Assembly: GCF_003952485.1 (NCBI RefSeq)
Contig: NZ_CP034447.1
Location: forward strand, 1,736,001 to 1,800,000
Direction: 5' to 3'
Source: Mesorhizobium sp. M1E.F.Ca.ET.045.02.1.1
Lineage (GTDB): Bacteria > Pseudomonadota > Alphaproteobacteria > Rhizobiales > Rhizobiaceae
DNA: 64,000 nucleotides
Made by a program: the position numbers and the translations under genes. Positions within the stretch are counted from its first letter, which is position 1, and every line of letters begins with the position of its first letter. A model generated the notes under the pieces. That model saw nothing but the letters and a program-made list of their open reading frames with translations. It made no database searches and was not told the origin of the DNA. Positions 45,896-53,974 of this stretch are shown one piece after another.

Positions 45896-46387
45896 TCAGC
45901 CAGCCTCAACCGGCTCGGCCTTGAGCCTTGCCAGTTGCTCGCTCTGCAGATCGAGTGCCGCATTGATGAAGCGCAGCACGGTCGCCAGCTCGGCGTCGCT
46001 GAAGCTCGCCACCACCTTCTCGCCCTCCCGCGCGATAGCGCCGTAGTAGCGTTCCGACAGCTCTCTGGTCAGTTCGGTCGCCTCGATCACCACCTTGCGC
46101 CTGTCCTCCAGGCTGCGTGTCCGGGTGACGAGCCCGCGCGCCTCCAGCCGGTCGATCAATGCCGTAACAGCGGCCGGGGTCAATCCGGTTGCGGCTGCCA
46201 CGGCGCCCGCCGATTGTGGCCCGGCATAGAGCAGGCCCAGGCAATGCCGCTCGGCCGCGATCAGCCCGAGTCGCGCCCCCACCGCCTCGTCATAGGCCTG
46301 CGTCGCGTCCTGCCAGCGCATGACGGCGAGGCTGATGGCCTTCGTCATGTCGTCGCGATTCGTGCTTGACGAATTTATTTCGATCAT
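45896..46387 (-). CDS. MarR-family transcriptional regulator
   Basis: The 163-residue protein has the MarR winged helix core: ERHCLGLLYAGPQSAGAVAA, ATGLTPAAVTALIDRLEARG and the wing RTRSLEDRRKVVIEATEL, with amphipathic dimer helices at both ends. It probably senses a small phenolic or similar ligand. The first in-frame ATG (46387) is used; ATG 46348 (MTKAISLAVMRWQDA) is an alternative, and neither has a clear ribosome site. It is divergent from the 55-residue membrane peptide gene at 46483, its best candidate target. Confidence 0.9.
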   Translation of the reverse strand: MIEINSSSTNRDDMTKAISLAVMRWQDATQAYDEAVGARLGLIAAERHCLGLLYAGPQSAGAVAAATGLTPAAVTALIDRLEARGLVTRTRSLEDRRKVVIEATELTRELSERYYGAIAREGEKVVASFSDAELATVLRFINAALDLQSEQLARLKAEPVEAG

Positions 46388-46482
46388 CTAACTATCAATC
46401 TGCCTAACATTCAAACTATCGTATCAATATGCGACGTCACCCTTTGCGAGGCAAGGGCAAAGTCGCCGACAAGGAGTGAACA

Positions 46483-46650
46483 ATGAGCCTGATTCAACAG
46501 CGCACCCCCCTCTCGAACGAGGAAGAGTACAGATACGCCAAGCTGGCGATGGAATGGTACGGCTGGGGCTCGCCCATCGGCCTCGGCATTCTGCTGGTGG
46601 CACTTGCCGCCGCGGCCGTGCTGGTGCGCATCGCCGTGTACGGGCTGTAG
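46483..46650 (+). CDS. Small single-helix membrane protein
   Basis: The frame encodes 55 residues after an AAGGAG site seven bases ahead of the ATG. An acidic, Tyr/Trp-containing start (NEEEYRYAKLAMEWYGWG) precedes one hydrophobic helix (IGLGILLVALAAAAVLVRIA). I do not recognise a family. The gene is divergent from a MarR regulator with about 95 bases between starts, a layout that usually means direct control. It could be a small stress or transporter-associated membrane peptide. Confidence 0.7.
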   Translation: MSLIQQRTPLSNEEEYRYAKLAMEWYGWGSPIGLGILLVALAAAAVLVRIAVYGL

Positions 46651-46733
46651 CTCTCGATCGAACTTCCCAAAGGCGCGCCAGGGCGGCGCCAGTTGCCACT
46701 CCAGGCGCCGGCGCCGCCTGCCTTTTCGGGAGA

Positions 46734-48173
46734 TCAGACCGTGATCACCTTGCTGAGGTGATCGCCCAGCCGGCAGGCAAGCGCGGTGATGGTGGTCGTC
46801 GGATTGCACTGACCGGAAGTGCAGAACACCGAGGAGCCGCCGACATAGAGATTGTCCATGCCGTGCACCTTGCAGTTGGCGTCGACGACGCTCTTCAAGA
46901 CGTCGGTGCCCATGCGGGTGCCGCCCATATGGTGGTGACCGGCCGTCTCCTCATTCGTCGGGTAGTCGCCGCCATTGCCGATCCAGTCGGCGATGCGGAC
47001 GCGACCAAGATTCTTCTGCGCCATCGTGGTGCCGAAGAGCCTCAAACCTTCGAGCAGCGTGCGGCGCTCCAGCGGCGACTTCTTCCAATGCAATTCGACG
47101 CGCGGCACGCCGGCGTGGTCGACATCGGCCTTCGACAGCTCGATCCGGTTCGAAGCTAGCGGCGCCTGTTCCCAGGCGACGTAGAGCTGGGCTGCGCAAC
47201 GCAGCCTTTGCTCAAGCTGGTCGGACATCCACTCCGCCATGCTGGGCGCTGTGCAGGCAAGGTCGGCGATCAGCCGCTTGACATGCGGGTAAGGCGTCTC
47301 GATCAGGCGGATGCCGAAATTCAGGATCTGCAGCCGCTCCATCGCGGCAAGCGTTGGCGAGAAGAAGGCTTCGCTCGAGGCGTCGACCTCGAACTCGCCG
47401 TAGTCGGCGAGGATGGCGTTGCCGCCCTCGAAGGTCGGGTGCTCCATCCAGTAGCGGCCGAGCGCGTTGGCGTTGGGCACCACGCCGCCATTCGAACGCC
47501 GGTTCGACCAGAGCAGCAGCCTGGAGTTCTCCAGCCCGCCGGTGCAGGTGATGAAGTAGTCCGCCGCGAAGGTGCCGGCGTCCTGGCCGTTCGACCACAA
47601 TCTGGCGCCGGTGACGCGCCTGCCGTCGCCGGCGAGCTCGGTCGCATAGGTGTTGAGCACGACGGCGATGTTCCTGCTCCGGTCGAGCTCGTCGGCGAAC
47701 TTCTCTGCGAAGCGCACGGCCGGGCTCTTGATCAGCTGCACCCAGCGGATGTCGTCCGAAATCGGCACATCCGGCCGGAAATCGGGCAGTTCGAGAATAT
47801 CGTGAACTTCCCGCAGATAGGGCTCGATGTCGGCGCGGCTGATCGGCCAGCCGGTATCCGGCGCCCAGGCCTTGGGCTCGAAATCCTGTTTGTCGAGCAC
47901 GCGGCACCAGCCGGCCCAGTGGTTGGAGGAGCCGCCCATGAAGCGCAGCCTGGTGATGTCGAGATCGAAATAGAAATCGCCAACCGTGGTGCCGCGATAG
48001 AAATCCTGCGACTCGTCGCTGAATTCGCGCGAGCCGGCCTCCAGAACGACCACCGGGATGCCTGCGCCGCCCAGTTTCCTGGCGACCGTGGTGCCGGCGG
48101 GGCCGGAGCCGAGGATGCAGACCTTGGGCTTGAAGCCCGCCTGCCTATAGGCCTCGTAGCTGTCGAAGATCAT
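46734..48173 (-). CDS. GMC-family FAD-dependent oxidoreductase
   Basis: The 479-residue flavoprotein has the FAD motif ILGSGPAGTTVARKLGGAGI, the GMC signature-like RFMGGSSNHWAGWCRVLDKQ, and the C-terminal HHMGGTRMGTDVLKSVVDAN with the catalytic His of the GMC family in HHMG, then GGSSVFCTSGQCNPTTTITA. GMC enzymes oxidise sugars, alcohols or cholesterol. Length and C-terminus fit the membrane-linked gluconate/fructose dehydrogenase type. No signal peptide is present. The start overlaps the stop of a 57-residue twin-arginine peptide gene by four bases, so the enzyme may be exported with that peptide. Confidence 0.9.
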   Translation of the reverse strand: MIFDSYEAYRQAGFKPKVCILGSGPAGTTVARKLGGAGIPVVVLEAGSREFSDESQDFYRGTTVGDFYFDLDITRLRFMGGSSNHWAGWCRVLDKQDFEPKAWAPDTGWPISRADIEPYLREVHDILELPDFRPDVPISDDIRWVQLIKSPAVRFAEKFADELDRSRNIAVVLNTYATELAGDGRRVTGARLWSNGQDAGTFAADYFITCTGGLENSRLLLWSNRRSNGGVVPNANALGRYWMEHPTFEGGNAILADYGEFEVDASSEAFFSPTLAAMERLQILNFGIRLIETPYPHVKRLIADLACTAPSMAEWMSDQLEQRLRCAAQLYVAWEQAPLASNRIELSKADVDHAGVPRVELHWKKSPLERRTLLEGLRLFGTTMAQKNLGRVRIADWIGNGGDYPTNEETAGHHHMGGTRMGTDVLKSVVDANCKVHGMDNLYVGGSSVFCTSGQCNPTTTITALACRLGDHLSKVITV

Positions 48174-48343
48174 GCGAGATCGCTCCGCCTCAGGATCCAG
48201 CCATTGACCTCGATAATCTCGTCGGGGTCGATCTCGTCAGGAGCGGGGACGGCGGGCCGGTTGCGGAACAGTGACAGTGCGGGCAGCGCGATCAGCGCCT
48301 GCAAGATCGCGCGGCGCGACATCTTCTTTATGAAATGGCTCAT
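48170..48343 (-). CDS. 57-residue twin-arginine peptide, coupled to the GMC oxidoreductase
   Basis: The product starts MSHFIKKMSRRAILQALIAL and continues PALSLFRNRPAVPAPDEI, then an acidic-aromatic tail ending WILRRSDLA. SRRAIL followed by a hydrophobic stretch resembles a Tat leader. Its stop overlaps the GMC start (ATGA), so the two are co-translated. In gluconate and fructose dehydrogenases a small subunit carries the Tat signal for the flavoprotein; this one is much shorter than those subunits (about 150-250 residues). Whether it acts as an export carrier is an inference. A longer GTG start at 48397 is possible. Confidence 0.7.
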   Translation of the reverse strand: MSHFIKKMSRRAILQALIALPALSLFRNRPAVPAPDEIDPDEIIEVNGWILRRSDLA

Positions 48344-48480
48344 GACGCGCCTTTCGATGGGGGCTCGATCCACGCATGCCGTTCCCTTACGGCACACATG
48401 GCGCCGGAGAAGCCAATTCCGTGCCTAGTGTAGATGAAAACCCCGTTACAACCGCGCAATCGCCGCGGTTGAATTTGAAA

Positions 48481-48600
48481 AGCGTTAGCAACCCGCTAAC
48501 GCGCGTCGCGATCTTTCAGATCGCTCCGTACGCTTCAGACTTTTGATCTCAACCATGTCTCCCGAAGCCGGTTCCCACTTTCGGGAGACCTGCTTTAACG
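48481..48600. repeat. Dispersed intergenic repeat related to family C
   Basis: It opens with the hairpin GCGTTAGC-AACC-GCTAACGC, continues CGCGTCGCGATCTTTCAGAT and ends ATGTCTCCCGAAGCCGGTTC-CCACTTTCGGGAGACCTGCT. The layout (hairpin, ATG-rich middle, second hairpin) parallels family C with different bases. It lies between the Tat-type peptide gene and the diguanylate cyclase. Confidence 0.6.
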
Positions 48601-48614
48601 CCCAGCCAAAGGTC

Positions 48615-49376
48615 TCAGGCCGCCTCCGAGATGTCGCGGTCGAGAATGGACAGGTTGCGGCCGCGGTGCTTTGCCTCATACAACCTGCGGTCGGCGGCGC
48701 GCATCAGCTCCGAGACGGTGGCGCTCTCGCCGCAGGTGATGCCGCCGATCGAGACGGTCAACGGCACGGTCCGCTCATCGACGGGGCGGAAACGGATCAG
48801 TTCGACCTCGCGGCGGATGCGCTCGGCGACATGCCTCGCTTCCGGCTCGGTGGCGCCGACCAGGAAGGCGGCGAACTCCTCGCCGCCGATACGCCCGAGC
48901 ACGTCGCCGCTGCGCACGCCGCGCTCGATGGCGGCGGCGATCAGAAGCAGCGCATCGTCGCCGGTCAAGTGGCCGTAATTGTCGTTGATGGTCTTGAAAT
49001 GATCGGCGTCGATGATCAGCAGCGCGCCGCGATCGGCCTTGCGCCGGGACCCGTCGAGCGCGGCGAAGAAGGTCTCGCGGTTGAGCATGCCGGTCATGTC
49101 GTCGCGGCTCGCCTTCTCCGACAGGCGCCTGTGAGCGGCGGCGAGCTGGGCATGGGCGCGGGCAAGGTCGCGATGCGCGTTCTTCACCCGGTCGGTTTGC
49201 CAGAAGGTGCCGGCGCTGGCGATCCAGGCAAGCATCAAAGGGCAAACCGTGGCCGTCAGCCAGACGGTGCGGCTGATCGTAAAGCCCATTGCCGGGACCA
49301 CAACCAGCGTCAACAGAAGCGAGACGGCGACCGATGCGAACGCAACGGCTGCGGACTTCAAAATTATGCGACTCAT
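48615..49376 (-). CDS. Membrane diguanylate cyclase (GGDEF)
   Basis: The 253-residue protein has two N-terminal membrane helices (about 8-28 and 38-56), a short coiled linker (AHRDLARAHAQLAAAHRRLS) and a GGDEF domain with GRIGGEEFAAFL. The inhibitory site RSGD lies five residues ahead of GGEEF, so feedback by c-di-GMP is likely. It should synthesise c-di-GMP from GTP. There is no sensory domain beyond the membrane part. ATG at 49376 is used; a longer frame upstream runs antisense through the neighbouring nucleotidase gene. Confidence 0.92.
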   Translation of the reverse strand: MSRIILKSAAVAFASVAVSLLLTLVVVPAMGFTISRTVWLTATVCPLMLAWIASAGTFWQTDRVKNAHRDLARAHAQLAAAHRRLSEKASRDDMTGMLNRETFFAALDGSRRKADRGALLIIDADHFKTINDNYGHLTGDDALLLIAAAIERGVRSGDVLGRIGGEEFAAFLVGATEPEARHVAERIRREVELIRFRPVDERTVPLTVSIGGITCGESATVSELMRAADRRLYEAKHRGRNLSILDRDISEAA

Positions 49377-49526
49377 CGTTGACTCCCGACGGACTGCCTC
49401 TGTGCCAGCAAGCACTGAAGGCGACCTTTCCGGGACGGTTAAAATTTGAAGCGAGAGGCTATTTTCACCACGCGCGACGCGCAGAAGTTGTGGATAAAGC
49501 CAACGACCGCATGCCATAAGGAGGCC

Positions 49527-50234
49527 ATGACAACGACACCCGACCCCGCCCGTTTTGCCCATGTCACGGATTGGGTGTTCGACCTCGACAACACGCTCTA
49601 TCCGCATCATTCGAATCTGTTCGCGCAGATCGACGTGAAGATGACCGCCTATGTCGGCGAGTTGCTGACCCTGTCGCGCGAGGAAGCGCGCAAGCTGCAG
49701 AAGGAGCTCTACCAGGAGTATGGCACGACGCTGAGCGGACTGATGGCGCGCTACGGCATCGATCCCGACGACTTTCTCGAGAAGGTGCACGACATCGACT
49801 ATTCCTGGCTGGTGCCCGATCCGGTGCTCGGCGCGGCGATCCGGCAGCTGCCCGGCCGCAAGTTCATCTTTACCAATGGCGACCGCAGGCATGCCGAGCG
49901 CGCCGCGCGCCAGCTCGGCATATTGGACCATTTCGACGACATCTTCGACATAGTCGCGGCGGGCTTGAATCCCAAGCCGGCGCGCCAGACCTACGAGAGG
50001 TTCGCCGAGCTGCATTCCGTCACCGGGCACAACGCGGTGATGTTCGAGGACCTGGCGCGCAACCTCTCGGTGCCGAAGTTACTCGGCATGACGACCGTGC
50101 TGGTCGTGCCGCGCAATTTCGAGCCGACATTCTCCGAGATCTGGGAGCGCGACCCGGCGAACGAGGACGATGTGGATTTCGTCACCGACGACCTCGCCGG
50201 CTTCCTGACGGCAATCGTCGAAGTCACGGCCTGA
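49527..50234 (+). CDS. HAD-superfamily pyrimidine 5'-nucleotidase
   Basis: The 235-residue protein has HAD motif I VFDLDNTLYPH, motif II FTNGDR, a lysine motif in AAGLNPKPARQTYERF and motif IV MFEDLARN. The helical cap (SGLMARYGIDPDDFLEKVHD) fits the SDT1-type nucleotidases that dephosphorylate UMP, CMP or related nucleotides. AAGGAGG precedes the ATG. In rhizobia this gene commonly lies between argB and dapD, and both are in this window, but with accessory genes on each side. Confidence 0.92.
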   Translation: MTTTPDPARFAHVTDWVFDLDNTLYPHHSNLFAQIDVKMTAYVGELLTLSREEARKLQKELYQEYGTTLSGLMARYGIDPDDFLEKVHDIDYSWLVPDPVLGAAIRQLPGRKFIFTNGDRRHAERAARQLGILDHFDDIFDIVAAGLNPKPARQTYERFAELHSVTGHNAVMFEDLARNLSVPKLLGMTTVLVVPRNFEPTFSEIWERDPANEDDVDFVTDDLAGFLTAIVEVTA

Positions 50235-50295
50235 AGCCAACCCCAGCTTGCCGGCGCAGCGCAGCCCGCACTTCGCCGGCAAGCTTTGGCCGTGA

Positions 50296-50805
50296 CTAGT
50301 CGAAGTCCGGGATCGTGCCGGGCGGCAGCCCCAGTTCACCGTTCAGGTTTTTCAGGAACCGGCACCATTCAGGCGCGTCCCGGCGCTTCCCGTTGCCGTT
50401 GCCGTCGGACGAAAATCCGTTGCCGAACCCGCCGCCGCAACTGGCGTTGCCGTTGAAGCTGCCCGCGTTGCCATTGCCGTTGAAGCTGCCGGCATTGCCG
50501 TTGCCGTTGAAATTGCCGGTGTTGCCATTGCCATTGAAGCTGCCGCGATTGCCGTTGCCGTTGAAGTTGCCGGCGTTGCCGCTGCCGCTCGAGGCATCGG
50601 CGATGTCCGCGCCGGCGCCCAGACCGGCGACCGTGATATCGCCGCGGCCGATGGGAAGGTCGGCTATCCTGACCACCGTCGAAGCGTCGGCGACCACGAC
50701 CGCGGCAAGCAGCGTGCAAACCGCGATGCGGCTTCCATCAAACAGCCGCGCCGTCGCGTGGCGAATACGATGGCGGACGCAAGCAGATGGTCTGAGTTCG
50801 GCCAT
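50296..50805 (-). CDS. Secreted Asn/Gly nonapeptide-repeat protein 1
   Basis: The 169-residue product has a hydrophobic N-terminal segment (about 27-40, RIAVCTLLAAVVVADAS) that may be a signal peptide. Residues about 75-120 form five tandem nine-residue units: NAGNFNGNG, NRGSFNGNG, NTGNFNGNG, NAGSFNGNG and NAGSFNGNA. A non-repeat tail with two cysteines and a basic patch (GNGNGKRRDAPEWCRFLKNL) follows. The start shares one base with the stop of the next repeat gene, so they are coupled. No known family is recognised; the pattern suggests a beta-solenoid or amyloid-like stack. Confidence 0.75.
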   Translation of the reverse strand: MAELRPSACVRHRIRHATARLFDGSRIAVCTLLAAVVVADASTVVRIADLPIGRGDITVAGLGAGADIADASSGSGNAGNFNGNGNRGSFNGNGNTGNFNGNGNAGSFNGNGNAGSFNGNASCGGGFGNGFSSDGNGNGKRRDAPEWCRFLKNLNGELGLPPGTIPDFD

Positions 50806-51257
50806 CAGCGGTTTCCCCGGCCGTTGAAATTGCCGTTGAAGGCGCCGGCATTGCCGTTGCCGTTGAACGAGCCGCCGTTGAAGTTGCCGTTGAAGGCGCC
50901 GACATTGGCGTTGCCGTCATATTCGCCGGTATTGCCGTTGCCGTTGAAGGCCCCGATGTTGTGGTTGCCGCTCGTCTGCGAGGTGTTGTCGTTTCCGTTG
51001 AAAGCGCCGACGTTGCCGGTCCCGCTGTTGAAGGCGCCGACGTTGCCGCTGCCGGTGTTCTTGTAGCCGACGTTGCCGCCCAGGCTGCTCAGCGGATCCA
51101 TGTTCCTGACGTTCGAGCCGATGTACTGACCGTATTGACCGGCGGTTTGCGCGATCCGCGACATGCCGAAGGCCTGGCTGCCCGTCGTGGTGTCGGCCTT
51201 CACCGCGGTTGCACTCAACAGCCCCAGGCAAAGCGCCGGTATGACACACCGTTTCAT
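50805..51257 (-). CDS. Secreted Asn/Gly nonapeptide-repeat protein 2
   Basis: The 150-residue product begins with a signal peptide (MKRCVIPALCLGLLSATAVKA). After a non-repeat segment of about 45 residues, the rest follows a nine-residue period: VGAFNGNDN, TSQTSGNHN, IGAFNGNGN, TGEYDGNAN, VGAFNGNFN, GGSFNGNGN, AGAFNGNFN. Phe (or Tyr) recurs every nine or eighteen residues. It is the middle gene of three paralogues on this strand. The ATG at 51257 gives the signal peptide; the longer frame upstream does not. Confidence 0.82.
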   Translation of the reverse strand: MKRCVIPALCLGLLSATAVKADTTTGSQAFGMSRIAQTAGQYGQYIGSNVRNMDPLSSLGGNVGYKNTGSGNVGAFNSGTGNVGAFNGNDNTSQTSGNHNIGAFNGNGNTGEYDGNANVGAFNGNFNGGSFNGNGNAGAFNGNFNGRGNR

Positions 51258-51433
51258 CTGCGAACTCCTTCCATGGCTTGCGTGAAAAGGGTCTCTCGAA
51301 AAGGGACTCTCTATCTGGAAAAGGACTGGGACCGCCGGCGACATGTCGCGATAGCCTTGCGCGGGGGGACGGCGCGTGGCTCGGCGATCCCAGAAGCGTC
51401 AGCGTCCTTCAACGCTGGCGATTGGCGGCGGCG

Positions 51434-51850
51434 CTAGTGGTTGCCGTTACCGTTTCCGTTGCCGTTGCCGGCGCCCCAGTTGCCGTTGCCGTTGGCATTG
51501 CCGTTGCCGAGGCCCCAGTTGCCGTTGCCGTTCAGGTTGCCGTTGCCGAGGCCGAAGTTCCCGTTGCCGTTGCCATTGCCGTTGGCGATGCCGGCATTGA
51601 GGTTGCCGTTGAAGTTGCCGTTGAAGGCGCCCATGTTGGCATTGCCGTTCCCGTTGCCGTTGCCGATGCCGAAATTGCCGTTGCCGTTGAAGTTGCCGTT
51701 GAAGGCGCCGGTGTTGGCATTGCCGTTCCCGTTGCCGTTGCCGACCCCGACGTTGCCGTTGCCGTTGCCGTTGCCGCTACCGACCGACAATGCGGATGCC
51801 GAACCTGTCAGAGCCGACAGGACAGCCGCGGCCAGAATGATCTTCCTCAT
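51434..51850 (-). CDS. Secreted Asn/Gly-rich repeat protein 3
   Basis: The 138-residue product has a signal peptide (MRKIILAAAVLSALTGSASA) and is otherwise almost pure Gly/Asn repeat, ending in His. It mixes GNGNGN dipeptide runs with the blocks NTGAFNGNFNGNGN, NMGAFNGNFNGNLN, and aromatic positions in NFGIGN, NFGLGN and NWGLGN. There are no cysteines and almost no charges. It is the first of three paralogous genes on the minus strand and is divergent from a histidine kinase. A structural, cell-surface or matrix role is plausible but unproven. Confidence 0.82.
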   Translation of the reverse strand: MRKIILAAAVLSALTGSASALSVGSGNGNGNGNVGVGNGNGNGNANTGAFNGNFNGNGNFGIGNGNGNGNANMGAFNGNFNGNLNAGIANGNGNGNGNFGLGNGNLNGNGNWGLGNGNANGNGNWGAGNGNGNGNGNH

Positions 51851-52137
51851 GACGTTCTCCTTGGTTTGCGTTGAACATCCCGGCCAACACAAGATACCGG
51901 GACCACGCAAAAAGGATGCGCGCAGAAAGGGCGCAGAAACATCGGGGCTGATCGGCAGGGTCTGTCGGTTTTTCAGCCGATGCGGCTGTCAGGAAAAGTT
52001 GAAGGCATCGGGAAAAAACTGACAGGCATAAGGGCATATGCCGGGTGTATATTGCACGGAGGAACAGACTTTCATGCCTTTTCTCGCCGCTCCGTGAACG
52101 GCTTGTATCTCACGGCGGCAAAGAGAAGGAAGGGGTG

Positions 52138-52818
52138 ATGCGGGCGGCTATCCAGCCAGGCAAGGACGATGCTACGAAGGCACGGAGCCGGAGATTGGCG
52201 CGGCATTTGATTGCCGTACAGGAAGAACAGCGCCTGCGCCTGTCACGTGAGCTGCACGACGATCTGGGCCAGATGCTGGCGAGCGTCGCGCTGGAGCTCC
52301 ACGGCATCCGCGTGGACTCCGCGGAACTCGATGCCCGCCTCGAGCGCGCTGCCCAACTGGTCGACCAGCTGAGCGCCAGGGTGCACGACGCCGCCTGGAG
52401 CCTGCGACCCGCGGATCTCGATCGCCTGGGGCTTCGCGCCTCCATCGAGGACCTGGTCAGCATGCTGTGCGCTCAGCTCGGCATCCCCGGCGATGTGGAT
52501 CTCGAAGCCCTGTCGAGGCCGCTGGAGCCTGAAGTCGCCCTGACGCTCTATCGCATCGCGCAGGAGGCCCTCACCAACATCGGCAAGCACGCCCGGCCGG
52601 GCCGGGTCAGCGTGACGGCCCACATTTGGGACAACAAACTGCGGCTGACCATCGAGGACAATGGCCGTGGGTTCGATGGCACTGTCGCGCCTGGCTCCCG
52701 CCATTTGGGGCTTGCGGGGATGAAAGAGCGCCTTGCCCTGATCGGAGGCGAACTGACGGTCGAAACCGCCAAGGGCAGGGGAACCGCCATCTATGCCGAT
52801 GTGCTTCTGGCCGACTGA
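52138..52818 (+). CDS. Cytoplasmic NarX-type histidine kinase without a sensor domain
   Basis: The 226-residue protein consists only of the HisKA_3 dimerisation domain with His40 (RLSRELHDDLGQMLASVALE), followed by the ATPase domain (RIAQEALTNIGKHARPGR, the N box; IEDNGRGFDG, G1; GLAGMKERLALIGGEL, G2). No membrane helix, PAS or GAF domain is present, even if the frame is extended upstream to 52045. It therefore needs a partner protein for signal input. The response regulator gene lies 503 bases downstream on the same strand. The kinase gene is divergent from the three Asn/Gly repeat genes. Confidence 0.9.
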   Translation: MRAAIQPGKDDATKARSRRLARHLIAVQEEQRLRLSRELHDDLGQMLASVALELHGIRVDSAELDARLERAAQLVDQLSARVHDAAWSLRPADLDRLGLRASIEDLVSMLCAQLGIPGDVDLEALSRPLEPEVALTLYRIAQEALTNIGKHARPGRVSVTAHIWDNKLRLTIEDNGRGFDGTVAPGSRHLGLAGMKERLALIGGELTVETAKGRGTAIYADVLLAD

Positions 52819-52944
52819 ATCCTCGGACCGACGGCTGGGCGCCAGCGCCTCCTCCCCTTGGCATTGTTCGACGGGAATGCCGGTCTTCGGTGCCGCGGCC
52901 GGCTGGCCGGCCCAGCGGCCGGCAGTATCGCCAAACTGGCCTAA

Positions 52945-53112
52945 CTGTTTGTTTTTTTGCAAATTTACGGACGGAACACCGTTACGAACTTTTCCCGGAA
53001 TTGCCCTAAAGCGCGTCGCGCTGAAACGAATTCAGGCGATGCGCTTCAGGTCTTTGTTTTGATGCATGTCGTTCTCCCAAAACCGCTGCGCACTTTTGGG
53101 CGACATGCATTA
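52945..53112. repeat. Composite repeat (family B end plus family C) in the kinase-regulator spacer
   Basis: TGTTTGTTTTTTTGCAAATT, TACGGACGGAACACCG and CTTTTCCCGGAATTGCCC are the family B part, joined to AAAGCGCGTCGCGCTGAAAC and a full family C unit ending CGACATGCATTAAG. The 52819-53321 spacer contains this element and about 200 bases on its right with no gene. The element splits a kinase/regulator pair that is usually contiguous. Confidence 0.85.
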
Positions 53113-53321
53113 AGTGAAGCGTTCCACATCCGAAATCGTCGGCCGCGGCTTACAATCCGCGCCATGGGTCAGGCGGGGGATGGCTTGCCCGTTGCGGCCG
53201 CGTCGCGGCTTTGCTGAAACAGACGGGCGTCCCGCGCCAGGCGGGGCAGTTGCCTAGACCATCAAGCACAAGGGGGACCGCTCCACGCGACGGCCCTTTG
53301 ACAGACTGATGGAGGTTAAAG

Positions 53322-53963
53322 GTGTGCTGCAGGCGCATATTCGTGGTCGACGACCATCCGATCATCCTGTCCGGCGTCGGCGCGATGATCAACAGCCAGG
53401 CCGATCTGACGATCGTCGGACTGGCGGCGAATGCCGACGAGGCCCTCGAGGGCATCGGCAAGGCCCTTCCCGACGTCGCCGTGGTCGATATCTCGCTCCC
53501 CGGCGTCAATGGGGTCACGCTGATCGAACGGCTCGTCGAACGGTTTCCCGATCTCGGCTGCATTGCGCTGACGGCGCACGAGGACCCCGGCTGCCTGCGC
53601 CAGGTGCTGGCCGCCGGCGGGCGCGGTTTCGTGGTCAAGCGGTCGACCGCGACGGATCTGCTGCAGGCCATCCGCTGCGTGCTGGCCGGCGACAATTACG
53701 TCGACCCGGCGCTTGCGGCGCGCATCCTGAGCCCACGCCATGGCACGCAATGCGATCCGGGGAATCTCAGCGAGCGAGAGCGGTCGGTGATCCAGCTCGT
53801 TGCGCTTGGCTACAGCAACAAGGAGATATCCTCGCGGCTGAACCTCAGCATAAAGACCATCGAAACCTACCGGACCAGGGCGACCGACAAACTGGAGCTT
53901 CACTCCCGCGCTGCCATCGTGCGCTTCGCGCACTCGAATGGCTGGCTGGCCGAACTGCAATAG
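53322..53963 (+). CDS. NarL/FixJ-type response regulator
   Basis: The 213-residue protein has a receiver domain with the acidic pair in FVVDDHPII, phospho-acceptor Asp56 (VAVVDISLPG) and the switch residues in ALTAHEDPG and FVVKRST. The LuxR-type helix-turn-helix is at about residues 148-205 (LSERERSVIQLVALGYSNKE; LSIKTIETYRTRATDKL). It should be phosphorylated by the HisKA_3 kinase at 52138. GGAGG lies six bases ahead of the GTG start. Candidate targets are the neighbouring Asn/Gly repeat genes. Confidence 0.93.
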   Translation: MCCRRIFVVDDHPIILSGVGAMINSQADLTIVGLAANADEALEGIGKALPDVAVVDISLPGVNGVTLIERLVERFPDLGCIALTAHEDPGCLRQVLAAGGRGFVVKRSTATDLLQAIRCVLAGDNYVDPALAARILSPRHGTQCDPGNLSERERSVIQLVALGYSNKEISSRLNLSIKTIETYRTRATDKLELHSRAAIVRFAHSNGWLAELQ

Positions 53964-53974
53964 GGCTGGCTTCC

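Noticed and set aside
50440..50600. Possible CRISPR-like or tandem DNA repeat array (27-base period)
   Set aside because: The period is an exact multiple of three, there are no spacers, and the repeat is explained by nonapeptide coding units.
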